Shown piece after piece: positions 11,012-23,239 of a stretch of 42,002 nucleotides of DNA (position 1 is the first letter of the stretch; each line of letters begins with the position of its first letter). The notes under the pieces are model-generated. The model was given only the letters and a program-made list of their open reading frames with translations, was not told where the DNA came from and did not search any database. This DNA comes from Tieghemiomyces parasiticus (taxonomy: Eukaryota > Kickxellomycota > Dimargaritomycetes > Dimargaritales > Dimargaritaceae): the NCBI GenBank assembly GCA_027575765.1, contig JANBPT010000354.1:1-42002 (forward strand), read 5' to 3'. The position numbers and the translations under genes were made by a program.

Positions 11012-12975
11012 CTATTTGTCGTTCGCCTTCGACTCGTCAGATGACTGCTCTAGAATCTCCTTGACACCCTCGAGGACCAGGTACGGCTTGTAGGCGTACT
11101 CTTCCAAATCGCTTATATGTCGGGTGACGCCCGACATGACTAGCACTGTGGTTTGCATAAGTTCGTAAGTACCCGAAGAAGGTAACGACAGACAGGTTAG
11201 CGCGAGTAAACTCATTTCATCGATTAATCCTCATACACAACAGCAAGGGTGTAAGTTACGGATGCGGTACGTCGAAATCCGCTAATCTCACTTACCAGGG
11301 TGGATCTCGGAGTAGATGCCGGCCAGGATACTGTGGTTGGGAGTAAAGAGGGCATACAGAGACGAATGGATGTATCTGTTAGTTATTGTTGTCTAGTCCA
11401 TTGCCGAGCTTTTCCGGCTGTCTACGAGGCTTGCAATCCCAGCTACTTGCCCGGTCACTTACTCGGTATCCATGCGATCACCAATGATGCAGGTTTCGTC
11501 GCGAGAGGTACCTAGAATCTTCTGGGCGTAGCTGTAAGGCAACAGGTTGAAGGGAGGGCGGGTATTGTAGATGTAGAGGTGTTGATAAGGTTGGAATAAA
11601 ACTCGCTGCGCCACCGCGTATATTGGTTTTGCTTATTGCAGGAGTACTGGGGCCGCCACCCATACTTTCGCCGCTATGTCTGTAAATTGGCGCGCTTACC
11701 TCATCATCAGACTGCTGGGCTTTCCGCAGGCAAACGCTTTGCGACCCGTGGCAATCTCGATGGGGCTAACGAAGGCACCCGTGGCCGGGATAATCACACC
11801 ACCGTGTCCGGGGCTGTTGGAGTCCGGGTTAGTGGCAATCAGCCGCGAGCCTTCCAAAACCAACTTGGTGGCCTTGGCAATCTGATTAGATTACGCGGAA
11901 TTAAGGGGAGGGGGAGATAATATAAGGACCAGCGTTAGTATCCAAGCTCCAATATCACCTAGCCCGGCCGTTCTCCCGGCCTTAGGCTAATGCTTAACCA
12001 CCGGTGAGTTAAACTGGCCCTGGATCGTATCCGGAATTTCTACCGTACCGTATTTGGATAAAGAGTGCGTTGTACTACTTACCTTCTCGAAGCTAAATCC
12101 GGTACCCTCGCCAACGACTACGAAATCAGGATTCTAGAGGAGAGTATGTGATGGTGACAGGCAGGCTAGTCAGTAATGCTGTGGTGCTATACGACGAAAT
12201 GTTTCCTTGCGATCGGATCGAACCCGACACTGAGGAACTAGTATACCCCGTACCTTATCATTCATCGTGAACCCGTGCTCATAGAGCGTGTAGGTCAGAC
12301 CTGGCTCGCCGATTACGTAGCAGCTTCCTCCCTGACCGTATATGGGTATCGTAGTAAGTCGTAGGGCAATGGTTTTCGGGCGGGTAATTAGGAGAAAGCA
12401 GAGGATATGGTGGTTGTCGTTGATTGCGGGGCGGGACGTAGTGCCTGAAGCAGCTCCCATATCTTGGGTACGCCGCTTGTCCCGGTCGGAAACCCCAAAC
12501 ACTTACAGGAATCTGCGAACTGAGGAACTTGGCCGTAGCGATGCCAGAAGTGTAAAAGTGGGACTCGTCCACATCGACACCAAGACGCAGGAGCTTGTCA
12601 CGCAGCTCACGCGGGGTGGGAGCAGAATTGTTGGTCAAGAAAAGGTACTTCTTCTCCTCAGCCTTAAGCCATTCGATGAAGTCCTTGACGCCGGGTAGCA
12701 GCGTGTCTCCCTGACCGGTCAAATGGGGGAGGGTTCGATCAAGTAGAGTGTACATGGATAGTATAGGTGACCGTTGAGTAACGAATCGGCGGATAAGGGA
12801 CTCCTCGCTATCGGGGAATGGCGCTAAAGAGGGTAGATAGTCAAGTCACAAGTGATCGAGGCCCTCGGACACTTACATGGTAGATAACGCCGTCCATATC
12901 GCAGATAAACCCCTTTTTATCGCGAATCAGAGCTAGGCGCTCCTGTTGTTCTTCGGGGGTCTTGGCGGTGCTCAT
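11012..12975 (-). CDS. NagD-type HAD phosphatase, copy 1
   Basis: HAD subclass IIA phosphatase (NagD/Pho13/PGP group), presumably cytosolic, hydrolysing small phosphate esters or repairing damaged metabolites; the substrate is unknown. Eight exons: 12975-12877, 12710-12507, 12331-12254, 12133-12083, 11881-11700, 11531-11463, 11330-11296, 11145-11012; 283 residues. Motif I is FICDMDGVIYHG with nucleophile D26 and acid/base D28; motif II is LTNNSA; motif III lysine is in CGKPS (K198); motif IV is IIGDRMDTD (D223, D228). All catalytic residues are present. One donor is GTACGG, the others GTAAG-like. The GDRMDTD form and the TSGIATAKFL stretch look more like bacterial NagD than fungal Pho13. A homologous gene lies just upstream in the same direction. 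Confidence 0.92.
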
Positions 12976-13913
12976 GGTTCTCGGATAACTTGCAGGGATA
13001 GTGGAAACCAGAAAAAAAGAACCGGAAAATATACAGGCCCGAATAAATAAGTAGCACTGGGTTGAAAGAGGGGGGTATAGGATAAACAGAATAAAGCAAG
13101 CTTTAGAAACGAAAGTGGAGCAAACGGATGCGGGTACGCGAGGGGGGGAGGGTAACCGGTACTTTCTTTTAGGGAGATGTGGCGGTGGGCTACGTTTAGG
13201 GTGCTTTATAATCATCCTGGGAAAGATGAAACCGCCGTGAAGTTGAGTCATTGAGCCCTTGCGCGAGCTTGAGGTTTACGCCACACACGCGATACCGTAA
13301 CCCTCACCACCTCTACCTTTACGGCGCCACCTGCCCCTCCTCATTGACAGAGTCGTACGAAGCGCCGAGACGAACCTGAAGCGTCATCATGCCCCATTTA
13401 CCATCCCCTACAGGCGTAGCGTTGACTCCGATAGGGCCACAAAGGCCATTGGACCGACGGTTTACACATGCCTATCGTTAAACGATCATCAGTGGTGCTA
13501 ACCATTGTGCGGGTCGAGCCTTATCCATGACATCATCCTATCAACGACGCAGGCTGGCGTTGACTGGCAAGCGTTGTGAAGAGAGTGTCCGTGTGTGCGG
13601 CCGTACCCTCTCCCCCCCCCTCTCTCGTGGATTTTTGTTCATGGCCCCGACGATTCGCACCAAGCCACCAGTCTCGCCAGGCCAGGTCCTCTCTACGGAC
13701 TTAAGCAAAAACAACCTCAATTAACCGCTGACTTTATTGAAAAGAAGGGCATAGGAGCCAGGTAGCCGTTTAGGCGTAATTGGGCATTGAACCTGCAGGA
13801 ATGGCCGAGGGGAAATCATCAGCTGGCGTCACCATATCAGTGCGAAGTAGGAGGGGCCTGCTAGACGGTAGACGGTCTACCGTAGTATGACGACTGGACA
13901 GGCCAGCATGTGG
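12976..13913. other. Spacer between the two phosphatase genes
   Basis: About 940 bases holding the presumed promoter of copy 1 and the 3' end of copy 2. A C-rich run is at about 13612-13620. No gene is supported. Confidence 0.5.
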
Positions 13914-15982
13914 CTACTGAATCAGGACACCGTTGGTCTGCGGGGCGATATCCTTCACACCCTCCAGCACGATGAACGGCTGGAAGGCGTAATTCTCAAG
14001 CTCGGCCCTAGCGGTCGTGGAGCCGGTCAGTACCAGAGCTGTAATTATTAATACATGGTAAATCGTAGTTGGAAAGTGGGAAAGATTAGCTGGTGCGGCG
14101 AAGGCGCTAGAATTCATCAGGACAGCCGGCTCATGTTCAAGTAGAATAATTACAACCCGAGTGATGGATGGCCTACCTGAATCCACGTTAATGTTAATAC
14201 CGCCGAGCACGCTATGGTTGGGTGGGTAGCAATTATAAATGGTTTGATTAGTAAGTACCGGCCCCTGGGAAATTCACCTTTCCTCGGGCTTCATAAGCAA
14301 CCAGTGGCACGCACTGCCGTCCTTTTACATACTCGGTGTCCATGCGGTCGCCAATCATGCAGGTGTCCTGGCGGGAGACTCCCAGCGCCTCTTGTGCATA
14401 ACTGTGGAAAGTGTGTGATTAAAATTGGCAAAGTAAATTTAGCCGTTAGTGCACTGGTCGGCTTAATTTAAGACAATGGAGTCGAGGCCGCAGGAAGGCG
14501 TCTAACCATCACAGAGGAACGCTATCCATCTAACCTGGGACTTACTCCATGGTGAGACTGTGCGGCTTGCCGCACATGAACGCTTTCTTGCCTGTGGCTA
14601 TCTCCACAACGCTAATCATGGCCCCGACCGCAGGAATCGTGGTACCGCCCTGGGCCGGACAGTTGGTGTCAGGGTTAGTGCCGATCAGCCTCGCTCCCTC
14701 AAGCACGAGTTGGGTGGCCACGGATACCTGCATTTTTGTTATAAGCAGTCGGTAGTATGCCAATGGCTGAGGTTAGAATCAAGCCCCTTAGTAATGATCA
14801 ACTGCTGTCGATAGGTGTGGCAACTACATCTGACGGCCGTAACGATCAGCTTATCGACAGCTGCGTACTTACGTTGGCGAAGGTAAGGGAGGCACCCTCG
14901 CCCATAACCACATAGTCGGGGTTCTAATAAGGACGATTAGGGTATGGGGGAATGTAAGCATGTATACAGGTTAAGCTAATTGGGCGGCCCTGATTGAGGA
15001 TTACGGAGGTACCCCCACTTTATATTCCAACTCGATTCTCTCGAGGCTTTTATGACCTTACCTGGTCCGTCAGAACCAGTCCGTGCTTTTCCATGATGTC
15101 GAAGAAGGCTGCGTTACCGGGAGGATCAGAGAGTGTTGAGAAATCAGTTATGTGCGGTTAGTACAGTCGCAAGACATCCAAGTCCCAAGCCATCACAAAC
15201 AGGTTGCTAAGGACACCTTCAATAGATTTTACGCCGGTATCTACGTTTACCCGCTTTGACCCCCCCCCCTCGACTTACGTTTCTCACCAATAACGTAGCA
15301 CCGTGCACCCTGGAACGCGTTTCATACCAGGCAAATGTTTGAAGAGCAATTCGTTAGAATGGGTTACCTGACGGGGAAATGGCGTTGGCTCACCTATTTT
15401 GCCGGTTTACTATACCAACATTGCTGAAGTATGCACCTACCGGTTTCTGGATACTGAGGAATTTGGCTGTGGCCTGACCTGCCGTGTAAAAATGACGTTC
15501 ATCAATGTCCAGGCCCAGGCATAGCAGTTTCAACCGCAGGGTCTTGGGAGACTGCGCTGAATTGTTGGTAAGGAAGATGAACTCCTTGCGTTCTTTCTGC
15601 AGCCAGTTAACGAACTCCTTGGCGCCCGGGATCAGTCTGCCGCCCTGGTATATTAGAGTGTTAATGTCGGGATGTATAGGATGCACCGGTTAGCTAAAGC
15701 CCCCAAAGGCACAAGGGCCACACAATAAGGTTGCTCGGACCATCTAGGCGCCCTATTGACTGCGTATAGTGCCTGCCGACTCAAAGCAAGCAATGTGACC
15801 AGCGTATCATTATGTCGGGGTTACTTGTACCCATGGACAAAATAATAATAATGATTAGGAATTACCCGGTAAATGACGCCGTCCATGTCGCAGATGAAGC
15901 CGCGCTTGTTACGGAGGACATCCAGGCGCCGGGAGTAAAGGTTGGAGGCGAGACCATTGCCATTGCCATTGAGGACGGTCAT
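13914..15982 (-). CDS. NagD-type HAD phosphatase, copy 2
   Basis: Paralogue of the gene at 11012-12975. Nine exons: 15982-15866, 15644-15441, 15309-15279, 15108-15062, 14923-14873, 14727-14546, 14401-14333, 14211-14177, 14038-13914; 286 residues. Motif I is FICDMDGVIYR (D32, D34), motif II LTNNSA, motif III CGKPHS, motif IV MIGDRMDTD, so catalysis should be intact. Exons 2 and 5-8 equal copy 1 exons 2 and 4-7 in length (204, 51, 182, 69 and 35 nt), and exons 3+4 (31+47) equal copy 1 exon 3 (78), so one intron was gained here or lost there. The residue after GVIY is Arg instead of His. Donors include GTAATT, GTAGGT and GTATGT, looser than elsewhere. Different substrate or expression from copy 1 is possible but not visible. 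Confidence 0.92.
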
Positions 15983-18394
15983 TGTGAGCTTATGGTCGGA
16001 GATTGGAAGGCTCAGGTTTGAGAGGGACGATTGGCGCGACTTAAGTATGAAACTTTCGGTTAGCAGGAAGCAAGCCTTTGTCTTGGTGTGGTAAATCGAT
16101 CCGACGAAGGGCAGGGGTTAATTGCGGAAAACTGGCAATGTCAAGATAGATGCGTTTATATATCGCGTATGCGAACTACCCCGGTTGAGGGGGGGATTAG
16201 TTACTTGACCTCGTTGATCCTCCCTCCTCCCTCTACTTTCGTTGGAAACAACGGGGATGCACATAGGAGCGGTCTGACAGGTGTGGCTGCGCCCCTTGCA
16301 CTATCCTGAGAATCCAGCTGCCTAGCCCGATCTTGGTCGCAATGGCGGTCGCTCACCCCACTCGATCCTATAGTCTGCAACCCTGTACCTCGCGTTCACC
16401 GTCCGACCGGATCAGCGGCCCTACATGGGAACCAATTGGGTACCATGCCAAGCGATATATCTCGAAGCCCGACCGACGGGGGCCCCCTGACATCCAGCAA
16501 ACATCGAACCCGTCGGTCCCCAGCCGTAACGCTACCAGGGCGCTGAAGCAGTCACAAACCTCCATCAGCCGGCGGCACGCTGTCCAGTTTAGTTGTCGGA
16601 AATATTTATGTGTGACTGTCAAGGAGCCAGCCACAGTCGAGGATTAAGAAGGTGAAACCCTCATACTCGGTTTTTAGGGGGATTACTAATTGAACAGAGT
16701 ACCCTCTCACATTGACTTGGGGAGCAGCGGAAGACACATGCCGGGTTCCAGGTGCCACAATACCCCCCAGGTAACACTCTGGGGCTATAACAACCGATTC
16801 TAGTTGTGGCATTTATTGTAGGGTCATCATCTATGGAAATGTAGTAGAAATGACATGGGTTCATTTCTATGAAATTTAAATACCAGAAAGTGGACTTTAC
16901 CAAGAATAGCAAACTCACCGCCAGCTGGTGAAATCGACTGTATAACCAGAATATATCACTTGATATCCTACTGGCCGCAATGATATGTGGGGGAATAGTG
17001 AATCTCTACGGTCGCCAAATTGCAGGTACCCCCGTCACAATTACGACATTAGTTAGTTATAAGGGAGAGGATACGCCTGGATGCCGGCCAACTCCATAAA
17101 AAATAAACTCAAGCGCTCCCCGGATAAGCATTCGTTACCATATTCGGAAACTCGCAGAGTCCGCAGTAGCCTCGAGCCGTTCGGACGAACCCCTTGATTC
17201 AGGCTTCAACGAAGGAAAAAAAACATAAACATAAACATAAACGCCACCCGCACGGCTCCTACAGTTGACGGTCGGTTCATCGTTTCCCCCCCTCCCCTGA
17301 CTACGTCTGCCTGCGGGCCATAGGTTCACTCCTAAAAGCGAACTGACTATGATCGATACGGGGGCCATTTTGGGTGGGCCCGAGTCGCAGATGACGAGAT
17401 AGGAAGTAAACGAGTGGTAGAAGTGGCGGCTGGTAGAGAGGTACGATCTGAACGGGCTTATCCGCTAGGGTAACAGAAATCCATAATGAACAAAAATAGA
17501 ATGGTCTGTAAGGGTTCCCGCGCCCGAGAGCCAGGGGGGGAGGGTTACCGCCGTCAAAGTACAATTAAGCTGCCTGGCAGGGGCCGCGGTGACCCCTACT
17601 CACTCCTCCCCACCACTCACCGAGCGAAACCTGCAGCTTCCCAGCTCCCAGTTCTGACAAACTATGTGGCCGCGGACTGATGGGGGATGATTGACTGGTT
17701 GCTTCCAATTTAGTGTAAAGGCCAACCCTAAGTCATACAATGATACGGCCGTTATCCCACTCGCTAGCCCGATGGTCTTTCCCAATGTACAAGAGGGGTC
17801 AGGGGTTTGTCAACCAGCTTCCGTGGTTCCGCCATGGCCGGCTGATAACCTGGTGTGCTCGTTACTGCAGAATGGCTCGGCTCCGACGAAAAATGACGAC
17901 ATGGGTAGTCGCCTTCATAGGAAGATAACCATCACCCACGCCGCGAGGAACCCTTTTTTTGGATGAAGTCGTGCCCCTCGGGACGATTGTGGCGTCCACA
18001 TCCGCTTACCCTGCCTTTGGTGGCGTGGCGTCGAAACGCCGCGCTGAATTCGTGAAAAAGGGATACTGCCCCCGCCCCTCCCCTACGACGGGCATTCGGG
18101 CCCGATGGCTTTCCTCCGTCGCATCGTCACTGCACGCTAACGGGGCAGGGAGTTACCCAAAGGCGATTAAAATTGATTTTAGAGAGTTTTATCGGATAAT
18201 GTGGATAGAAACCAAAAATGAAACGTATGACAGTTTAAGGGATGCCACCATGACCAATCCTTCCGGCGAGAGATCAGGGTGGTTAGTGACCTAGAACCCA
18301 AAAGGTGAACGACCCCGGGAAAAAGACAAAAAGGGCCGAATGGTAAAGAAAAGAGCACACAACAGCCGGAAGTCTGCCCGCCACCAACAGGAAC
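15983..18394. other. Long intergenic stretch without a supported gene
   Basis: About 2.4 kb between phosphatase copy 2 and the SERCA stop. An open frame on the minus strand spans about 17016-16661 but has no start codon context or recognisable motif. A short hexamer repeat (ATAAAC three times) is at 17225-17242. No phosphatase remnant, tRNA or transposon was recognised. Confidence 0.45.
17225..17242. repeat. Short (ATAAAC)3 tandem repeat
   Basis: Three direct copies of ATAAAC, preceded by an A run. Too short to be telomeric; probably a microsatellite. Confidence 0.6.
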
Positions 18395-21300
18395 CTACTC
18401 CAGCTTGGCCTTGGTGTTGACAGGTTGGACCACATTACGGCTGACCCACTTAAGCACCTCGTCGATGACGATGACAGGGAACGAGATCCAGAGGACAGCC
18501 TGCCACTCGGTCCAGTTGAGCGGAAGGATGGAGAAGAGGGTGGAGAAGAAAGGCACGTACAGGATCATGAAGTGGAGCATCATGGAGAGCACGATGGCGT
18601 AAATCAGGTACATGTTGCTCCAGATGGGCAGCGAGAGGATGGACTCGTTCTCGGACAGCGAGTTGACGGCGTTGAACATCTCGATGGTCACCAGGATGGA
18701 CAGCGACATGGTGGTGGCCCGCTTGGCCATATCGTTCACAAACATCTCGCATCCGAGCTCGGGGAACGCCGTCGCGCACTGGTGGAAGTTCGTGAGCTGG
18801 TGGTAGCTGATCTGCGGGCCGCCCGCGTAGAACATGAACCACCAAGCGTAGCCAAACACCGTAGCGCACCCGACGTAGATACCAATCACCATGTAGCGAA
18901 TGAAGAGCCAACGGCCCACAATAGGCTCACGCGAGTTGCGCGGCGGACGCAGCATAATCTCGTGGTCAGGTGGGTTGAACCCAAGGGCGGTGGCGGGCAG
19001 GCCGTCGGTCACAAGGTTAACCCACAGGAGCTGCACGGGGATTAGAGCCTCGGGCATGCCCAGGAGCACGGTCAAAAAGATGGACACCACCTCGCCAATG
19101 TTGGAACTGATAAGGTAGCGGATGAACTGCTTGGTGTTGTTGTAGATGGCACGACCTTCCTCGACGGCCTTCTCGATGGTGGCGAAGTTGTCGTCAGCCA
19201 GGATCATGTCGGCGGCCAGCTTGGCCACGTCGGTACCGGTACCCATGGCAATGCCGATATCGGCCTTCTTGAGGGCCGGGGCGTCATTGACACCATCACC
19301 GGTCATGGCCACCACGTGGCCCAGGCTCTGCAGGAGGTCGACCAACTCGGACTTGTGGGTGGGCTCAGTACGGGAGAAGAGGTTGGCCCGGCCCACGGCT
19401 TCGAGCTTCTCGCGGCGGGTCATTTGGTCAAACTCGCGACCAGTGAAGGACTTGCCCGTCAGATCCTCGTTCTCACCAAAGACACCAATGCGGCGGCACA
19501 CGGCCTCCGCAGTGGGGCGGTTGTCGCCCGTGATGACAATGACGCGGATGCCGGCGGTGTGGCAGTTGGCGATCGAGGCGCGCACCTCGGGCCGCGGGGG
19601 GTCCATCATGCCCGTCAGACCCACAAAGGTCAGGCCCTGCTCGTACTCGGCAAAGTTGGTGGGTTCGGATAGGTTCCAGCTGGCCATGCGGTCCTCCACG
19701 TCGTCCAGGACGGCAGTACCCAGGACGCGCAGGCTCATCTGCTGGCCGTAGGTCTCGATCTGGCGGTGAAGGGCAGCGCGGATCTCAGGGGTCAGAGCCA
19801 CCACCGAACCGGTGCCACTAAGCAGCACGCCCGTGCAGCGTTCCAGGATGGCCTCAGGGGCGCCCTTCACCAGGAGGGACACCTTGGCGGCGCGGGCCCC
19901 GTCGGCAAAGTGGTTGGGACGGCGCACCAGCACCGACATGGACTTGCGGTCGCGTGAAAATTCCAGGGTGGCCAGGCGCTCGCTGCCGCTCTCAATGAAG
20001 CGGTTGCAGGCAGCCACGCGGTCCTCGGGACTGTAGCTGGCTAGGCCTTGATTGAAGGCCGTGTCGTGGGTGCCCAGTTTCTCCACCAGGACCTTGAGGG
20101 CGGCCTCGGTGGGCTCGCCCAGGTTGGTGTAGAGGCCAGTGGCCGGGTCGTAGGCGATCTGGGCGTCGTTGCAGAGCGCGCACACTTGGGCCAGCTCATA
20201 GACGGCCCGGGACCGGGCGGGGGCACCCAGACCGAGGGGTTTACCGTCGGCGCTGGCCACATCACCCGCGGGCTCGTAGGAGGTGCCGCCCACGTGCAGC
20301 TCGCGCACGCCGCCCAGAATATTTTCGACCACGCAGACGCGCGAGACGGACATTTGGTTGGTGGTAAGGGTGCCCGTCTTGTCGGAGCAGATGACGCTAG
20401 TGCAGCCCAGGGTCTCGACAGAAGGGAGAGAGCGCACAATGGCGTTCTTCTCGGCCATCTTACGGGTACCCAGAGCGAGACAGGTGGTGATCACAACGGC
20501 CAGGCCCTCGGGGATAGCAGCCACGGCCAGGGCCACGGCGATCTTGAAGTAGTAGATGGCGCCCTTGAGCCAGCCGTGGTGGGAGGGGTCATTGAAGTGG
20601 CGGATGTTGATAAGCCAGACCAGGATGCAGATCACGGTGATGGCCTTGGCCAGCAAGTCGCCAAAGTCATCGAGCTTGCGCTTGAGCGGGGTCTTCTCGG
20701 AGATCTGGGAAGTGATGCTGCGGTGGATATCGCCGATGGCGGTCGCGGATCCGGTCTGGGCCACTACGGCGCGGCCCTTGCCCAGAACCACGGTGGTACC
20801 GGAGAAGAGCATGTTGACCTGGTCCTGCTTGACAGCGTGGACATCATTGACGGCGCGGATTTCCTTGTTGACCGACACAGACTCGCCGGTCAGGATAGCC
20901 TGGTCGACGCGGAAGGTGCTGGAGAAGATCTGCAGCATGCGGCAATCCGCGGGCACCTTGTCGCCCACAGAGATGTCGACAATGTCGCCGGGGACCAGAT
21001 CCTCGGCGTTGATCTTCTGGGCCTTGCCGTCGCGCACGACGCGGGCCTCGTCGGGCGAGTATTCCTTGAGGGCGTCGATGGCCTTCTCGGCATTGCTCTC
21101 CTGGATGACGCCCACGGCGGCGTTGGCGATCAGAATGAGGAGGATGACGATGGGCTCAACGTAGGCGGTGATGCTGTTTGAATCGTCCTCGAAGAAGGCT
21201 AGTACGAAGGATACGGCGGCGGAGATGAGCAAGATGATGACGAGCTGGTCCTTGAACTGCTCCAGAATCATCTCCCACAGCGGGGTGGGGTCGTCCTCCG

Positions 21301-21424
21301 GTAAAGCGTTAGGGCCGTACTGGGCGCGGCTCTGCTGCACCTGCTGGCTGTTGAGGCCGACCTGAGGGTCGACATTGAACGCCGCCAGCACCTCGGCGGG
21401 TTCCTTGTTGTAGCTGTTATCCAT
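18395..21424 (-). CDS. SERCA-type P-type Ca2+-ATPase
   Basis: Pumps cytosolic Ca2+ into the ER using ATP (P2A ATPase). A single exon of 1009 residues, the usual SERCA length (about 1000). The frame stays open 76 codons upstream, but ATG 21424 begins [19 protein letters not shown], which matches the SERCA N-terminus, so the extension is leader. Visible: actuator TGES at 179-182, M4 Ca2+-binding PEGL at 305-308, phosphorylation site [11 protein letters not shown] with Asp348, KGAPE in the nucleotide domain, hinge [17 protein letters not shown], and M5-M10 segments including [20 protein letters not shown]. The spacing before M1 and the MLFSGT and SQISEKTPL stretches favour SERCA over the secretory-pathway (PMR1) or plasma-membrane types. 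It is intronless while most genes to its left are multi-exon. Confidence 0.97.
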   Translation of the reverse strand: MDNSYNKEPAEVLAAFNVDPQVGLNSQQVQQSRAQYGPNALPEDDPTPLWEMILEQFKDQLVIILLISAAVSFVLAFFEDDSNSITAYVEPIVILLILIANAAVGVIQESNAEKAIDALKEYSPDEARVVRDGKAQKINAEDLVPGDIVDISVGDKVPADCRMLQIFSSTFRVDQAILTGESVSVNKEIRAVNDVHAVKQDQVNMLFSGTTVVLGKGRAVVAQTGSATAIGDIHRSITSQISEKTPLKRKLDDFGDLLAKAITVICILVWLINIRHFNDPSHHGWLKGAIYYFKIAVALAVAAIPEGLAVVITTCLALGTRKMAEKNAIVRSLPSVETLGCTSVICSDKTGTLTTNQMSVSRVCVVENILGGVRELHVGGTSYEPAGDVASADGKPLGLGAPARSRAVYELAQVCALCNDAQIAYDPATGLYTNLGEPTEAALKVLVEKLGTHDTAFNQGLASYSPEDRVAACNRFIESGSERLATLEFSRDRKSMSVLVRRPNHFADGARAAKVSLLVKGAPEAILERCTGVLLSGTGSVVALTPEIRAALHRQIETYGQQMSLRVLGTAVLDDVEDRMASWNLSEPTNFAEYEQGLTFVGLTGMMDPPRPEVRASIANCHTAGIRVIVITGDNRPTAEAVCRRIGVFGENEDLTGKSFTGREFDQMTRREKLEAVGRANLFSRTEPTHKSELVDLLQSLGHVVAMTGDGVNDAPALKKADIGIAMGTGTDVAKLAADMILADDNFATIEKAVEEGRAIYNNTKQFIRYLISSNIGEVVSIFLTVLLGMPEALIPVQLLWVNLVTDGLPATALGFNPPDHEIMLRPPRNSREPIVGRWLFIRYMVIGIYVGCATVFGYAWWFMFYAGGPQISYHQLTNFHQCATAFPELGCEMFVNDMAKRATTMSLSILVTIEMFNAVNSLSENESILSLPIWSNMYLIYAIVLSMMLHFMILYVPFFSTLFSILPLNWTEWQAVLWISFPVIVIDEVLKWVSRNVVQPVNTKAKLE

Positions 21425-23239
21425 CGCAATAGCGACCGACGTCTTGGTAAGCGGGTAAATAGGCCCGAGGACGGCGAGCGGACCGGGATAGAAAGGGAAG
21501 TTGGATGAAAGAGTGGAGAACGGATGGAATGGGCGGAACGGGAAAAAAGAGCAATGCATGAAAGCGAGCGGGCGGTTATACGTAACGGGAACGGTGTGGG
21601 TCGAGGGAGGAGAGCGGTACCCGCGTGCGTGGACGCACCCGTGGAGAGCCACAGAGGACCAGGGACGACGGGTGGGGTGGGCCGGGTGGGTGAGCGCGGG
21701 TTAGTGTGCGGTAGAGCGGCGTGGAGGCGGATGGGACGGGGATTGGGGGGAGATGATTAGACGAGGCAGCGGGAGGACGGGGTACGATCGGCCCATTGGC
21801 GGGGCGAGCGGAGGAGCGGGGTTAGCCCAGCAGACGGCGAACGGCGGGACAAACGAGCCGGCAATAATCCAGGGCTGGCGGGAAAGGCGTCGTGCTGCTC
21901 CGCTGGCGGACGCTGGTTCGCTACAATCCCGCTGCACAGTTCCCCCCCACCTTTGAGCCCTTCCGTCACCCCCCCCCCTCCTACCTGCTTCATCGCCTGA
22001 CAATGCGCAGCACACCAGAGGAGGGTGGAGGACTGGAAACGTGGCCAGTACTTGTAGGCCAGCGTAAGCGGCGTAGAGCCTGAGGTCCGGACGAGAGCCC
22101 TCCCCCATTCTTAATACTGGCGGGGCACGCGGATGCGCGGACGAAATCGGGCAAGCTCCCACGCTTAACCCTCCCCAGCGCCCTATGCACAGTGCGGCCT
22201 GCGAGTTGATAGACCAGCCAGTGAGGTGCTGTACGGGCCAAACGTGTCGCCAGCTGATTAAGCGTTAAGACAGGCCGATCGCAACCGCCCCCTCCTGAGC
22301 CGAGTACCGCCATGGTGATCGCGATCATGCTCGACGAAACCAGGTCTTGCATTGCCAAGTGGGTAGGCAATGTGTACTTACCAAGTCTATACCAAGGGCG
22401 GTGGGGTATTTATCGTTAAGCTGTAGTTTCTCTGCTAAGGCGCAAGGCGGGACTGTACACTGTGTATTGTTCAGATAGAGAAGTTACGAAAGGGCCAAGA
22501 ACGAAAGCAAATGAAGACGGTAGTTTGTAAGTGACTGGCTTCAAAAAAAGGGTCTTAACGGTTGGTTTTAATAGATCATGCTTGAGAATTTGTCCGACCG
22601 AAGTACAGGGTACAAGAACGCCCCAGGTTAATCTCCTCACGCTCTGGGGTCTGTAGGGACAAGACCACAAATTCTATCTGTTGGGGCGAACCATAGTCGA
22701 TGGAGGGGGGGGGATTCTGATGGTACGGGGAAGACGTACGAGGCGGAAATTAAGTACCAGAGAAGGCAGAGCAGCTGCCATGATACCTGCCTCGGTTCGC
22801 CACGTCACAGGGTAGGGCCTATACTAGACCCCAACTAGCCAAGTGTATCCCTCCTCCCAGCCCATGATTCCGCCACCGAGTTTGCAGGTCAGCGTGGCTG
22901 CTGCCTCTCCCCCATTCAACCAGCCCCATCATTAGATCCACGATCATCGCGCGTAGCGTTACGATCGACTACCCCTCAGAAAATGCACATCAATGACCAG
23001 CCGAACCCGCTCGCTCTATTGCCGTGCAAAATGAGGAACGAAACCGAAACGATCCTTCCTTCAATTGTACACCATAGCCCTGGCCTTGACCGGGTTGGCC
23101 AGCCACACTCATTATAGGCACATCTTGACTCGCAATTTATGTATTAAGCTACTTTGTTCATCCGATCGCCTTTGGCCACAGCAGCGAACAGGTTGTCGGG
23201 TGCAAACATATGACCACCCGGCAGCTGCACACAATAGAC
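21425..23239. other. Intergenic with SERCA leader and a possible small gene
   Basis: About 1.8 kb. The first 330 bases should be SERCA promoter and leader. C10 and G9 runs are at 21969-21978 and 22705-22713. A candidate spliced minus-strand gene is entered separately; nothing else is supported. Confidence 0.45.
22265..22473 (-). CDS. Candidate 3' part of an unidentified spliced gene
   Basis: On the minus strand an open stretch (about 22473-22382) with coding-like composition (ALAEKLQLNDKYPTALGIDL) ends at a perfect GTAAGT donor. An 87-nt intron (22381-22295) leads to GGCTCAG, after which nine codons and a TAA follow (22294-22265), in phase. An acceptor-like ACACAG precedes the first stretch. 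Another coding-like stretch lies at about 22679-22578 (IEFVVLSLQTPEREEINLGR) but I could not join it confidently. No start codon is fixed and no family recognised. It may be chance. Confidence 0.25.

Noticed and set aside
12205..12225. tRNA B-box-like GGTTCGATCC on the minus strand
   Set aside because: It sits near the 5' end of a phosphatase intron; there is no matching A box or acceptor stem within the needed distance.
16661..17016. Minus-strand frame possibly a third phosphatase remnant
   Set aside because: No HAD motif (DxDG, TNNS, GDRMDTD) could be found in it or around it.
20048..21181. 377-codon plus-strand open frame
   Set aside because: It lies wholly antisense to the SERCA coding exon. 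Long antisense frames are expected in GC-rich coding DNA and this one has no motif.
21425..21652. 76-codon upstream extension of SERCA
   Set aside because: Open in frame, but SERCA similarity begins exactly at MDNSYNKEP; the extension is low-complexity leader.
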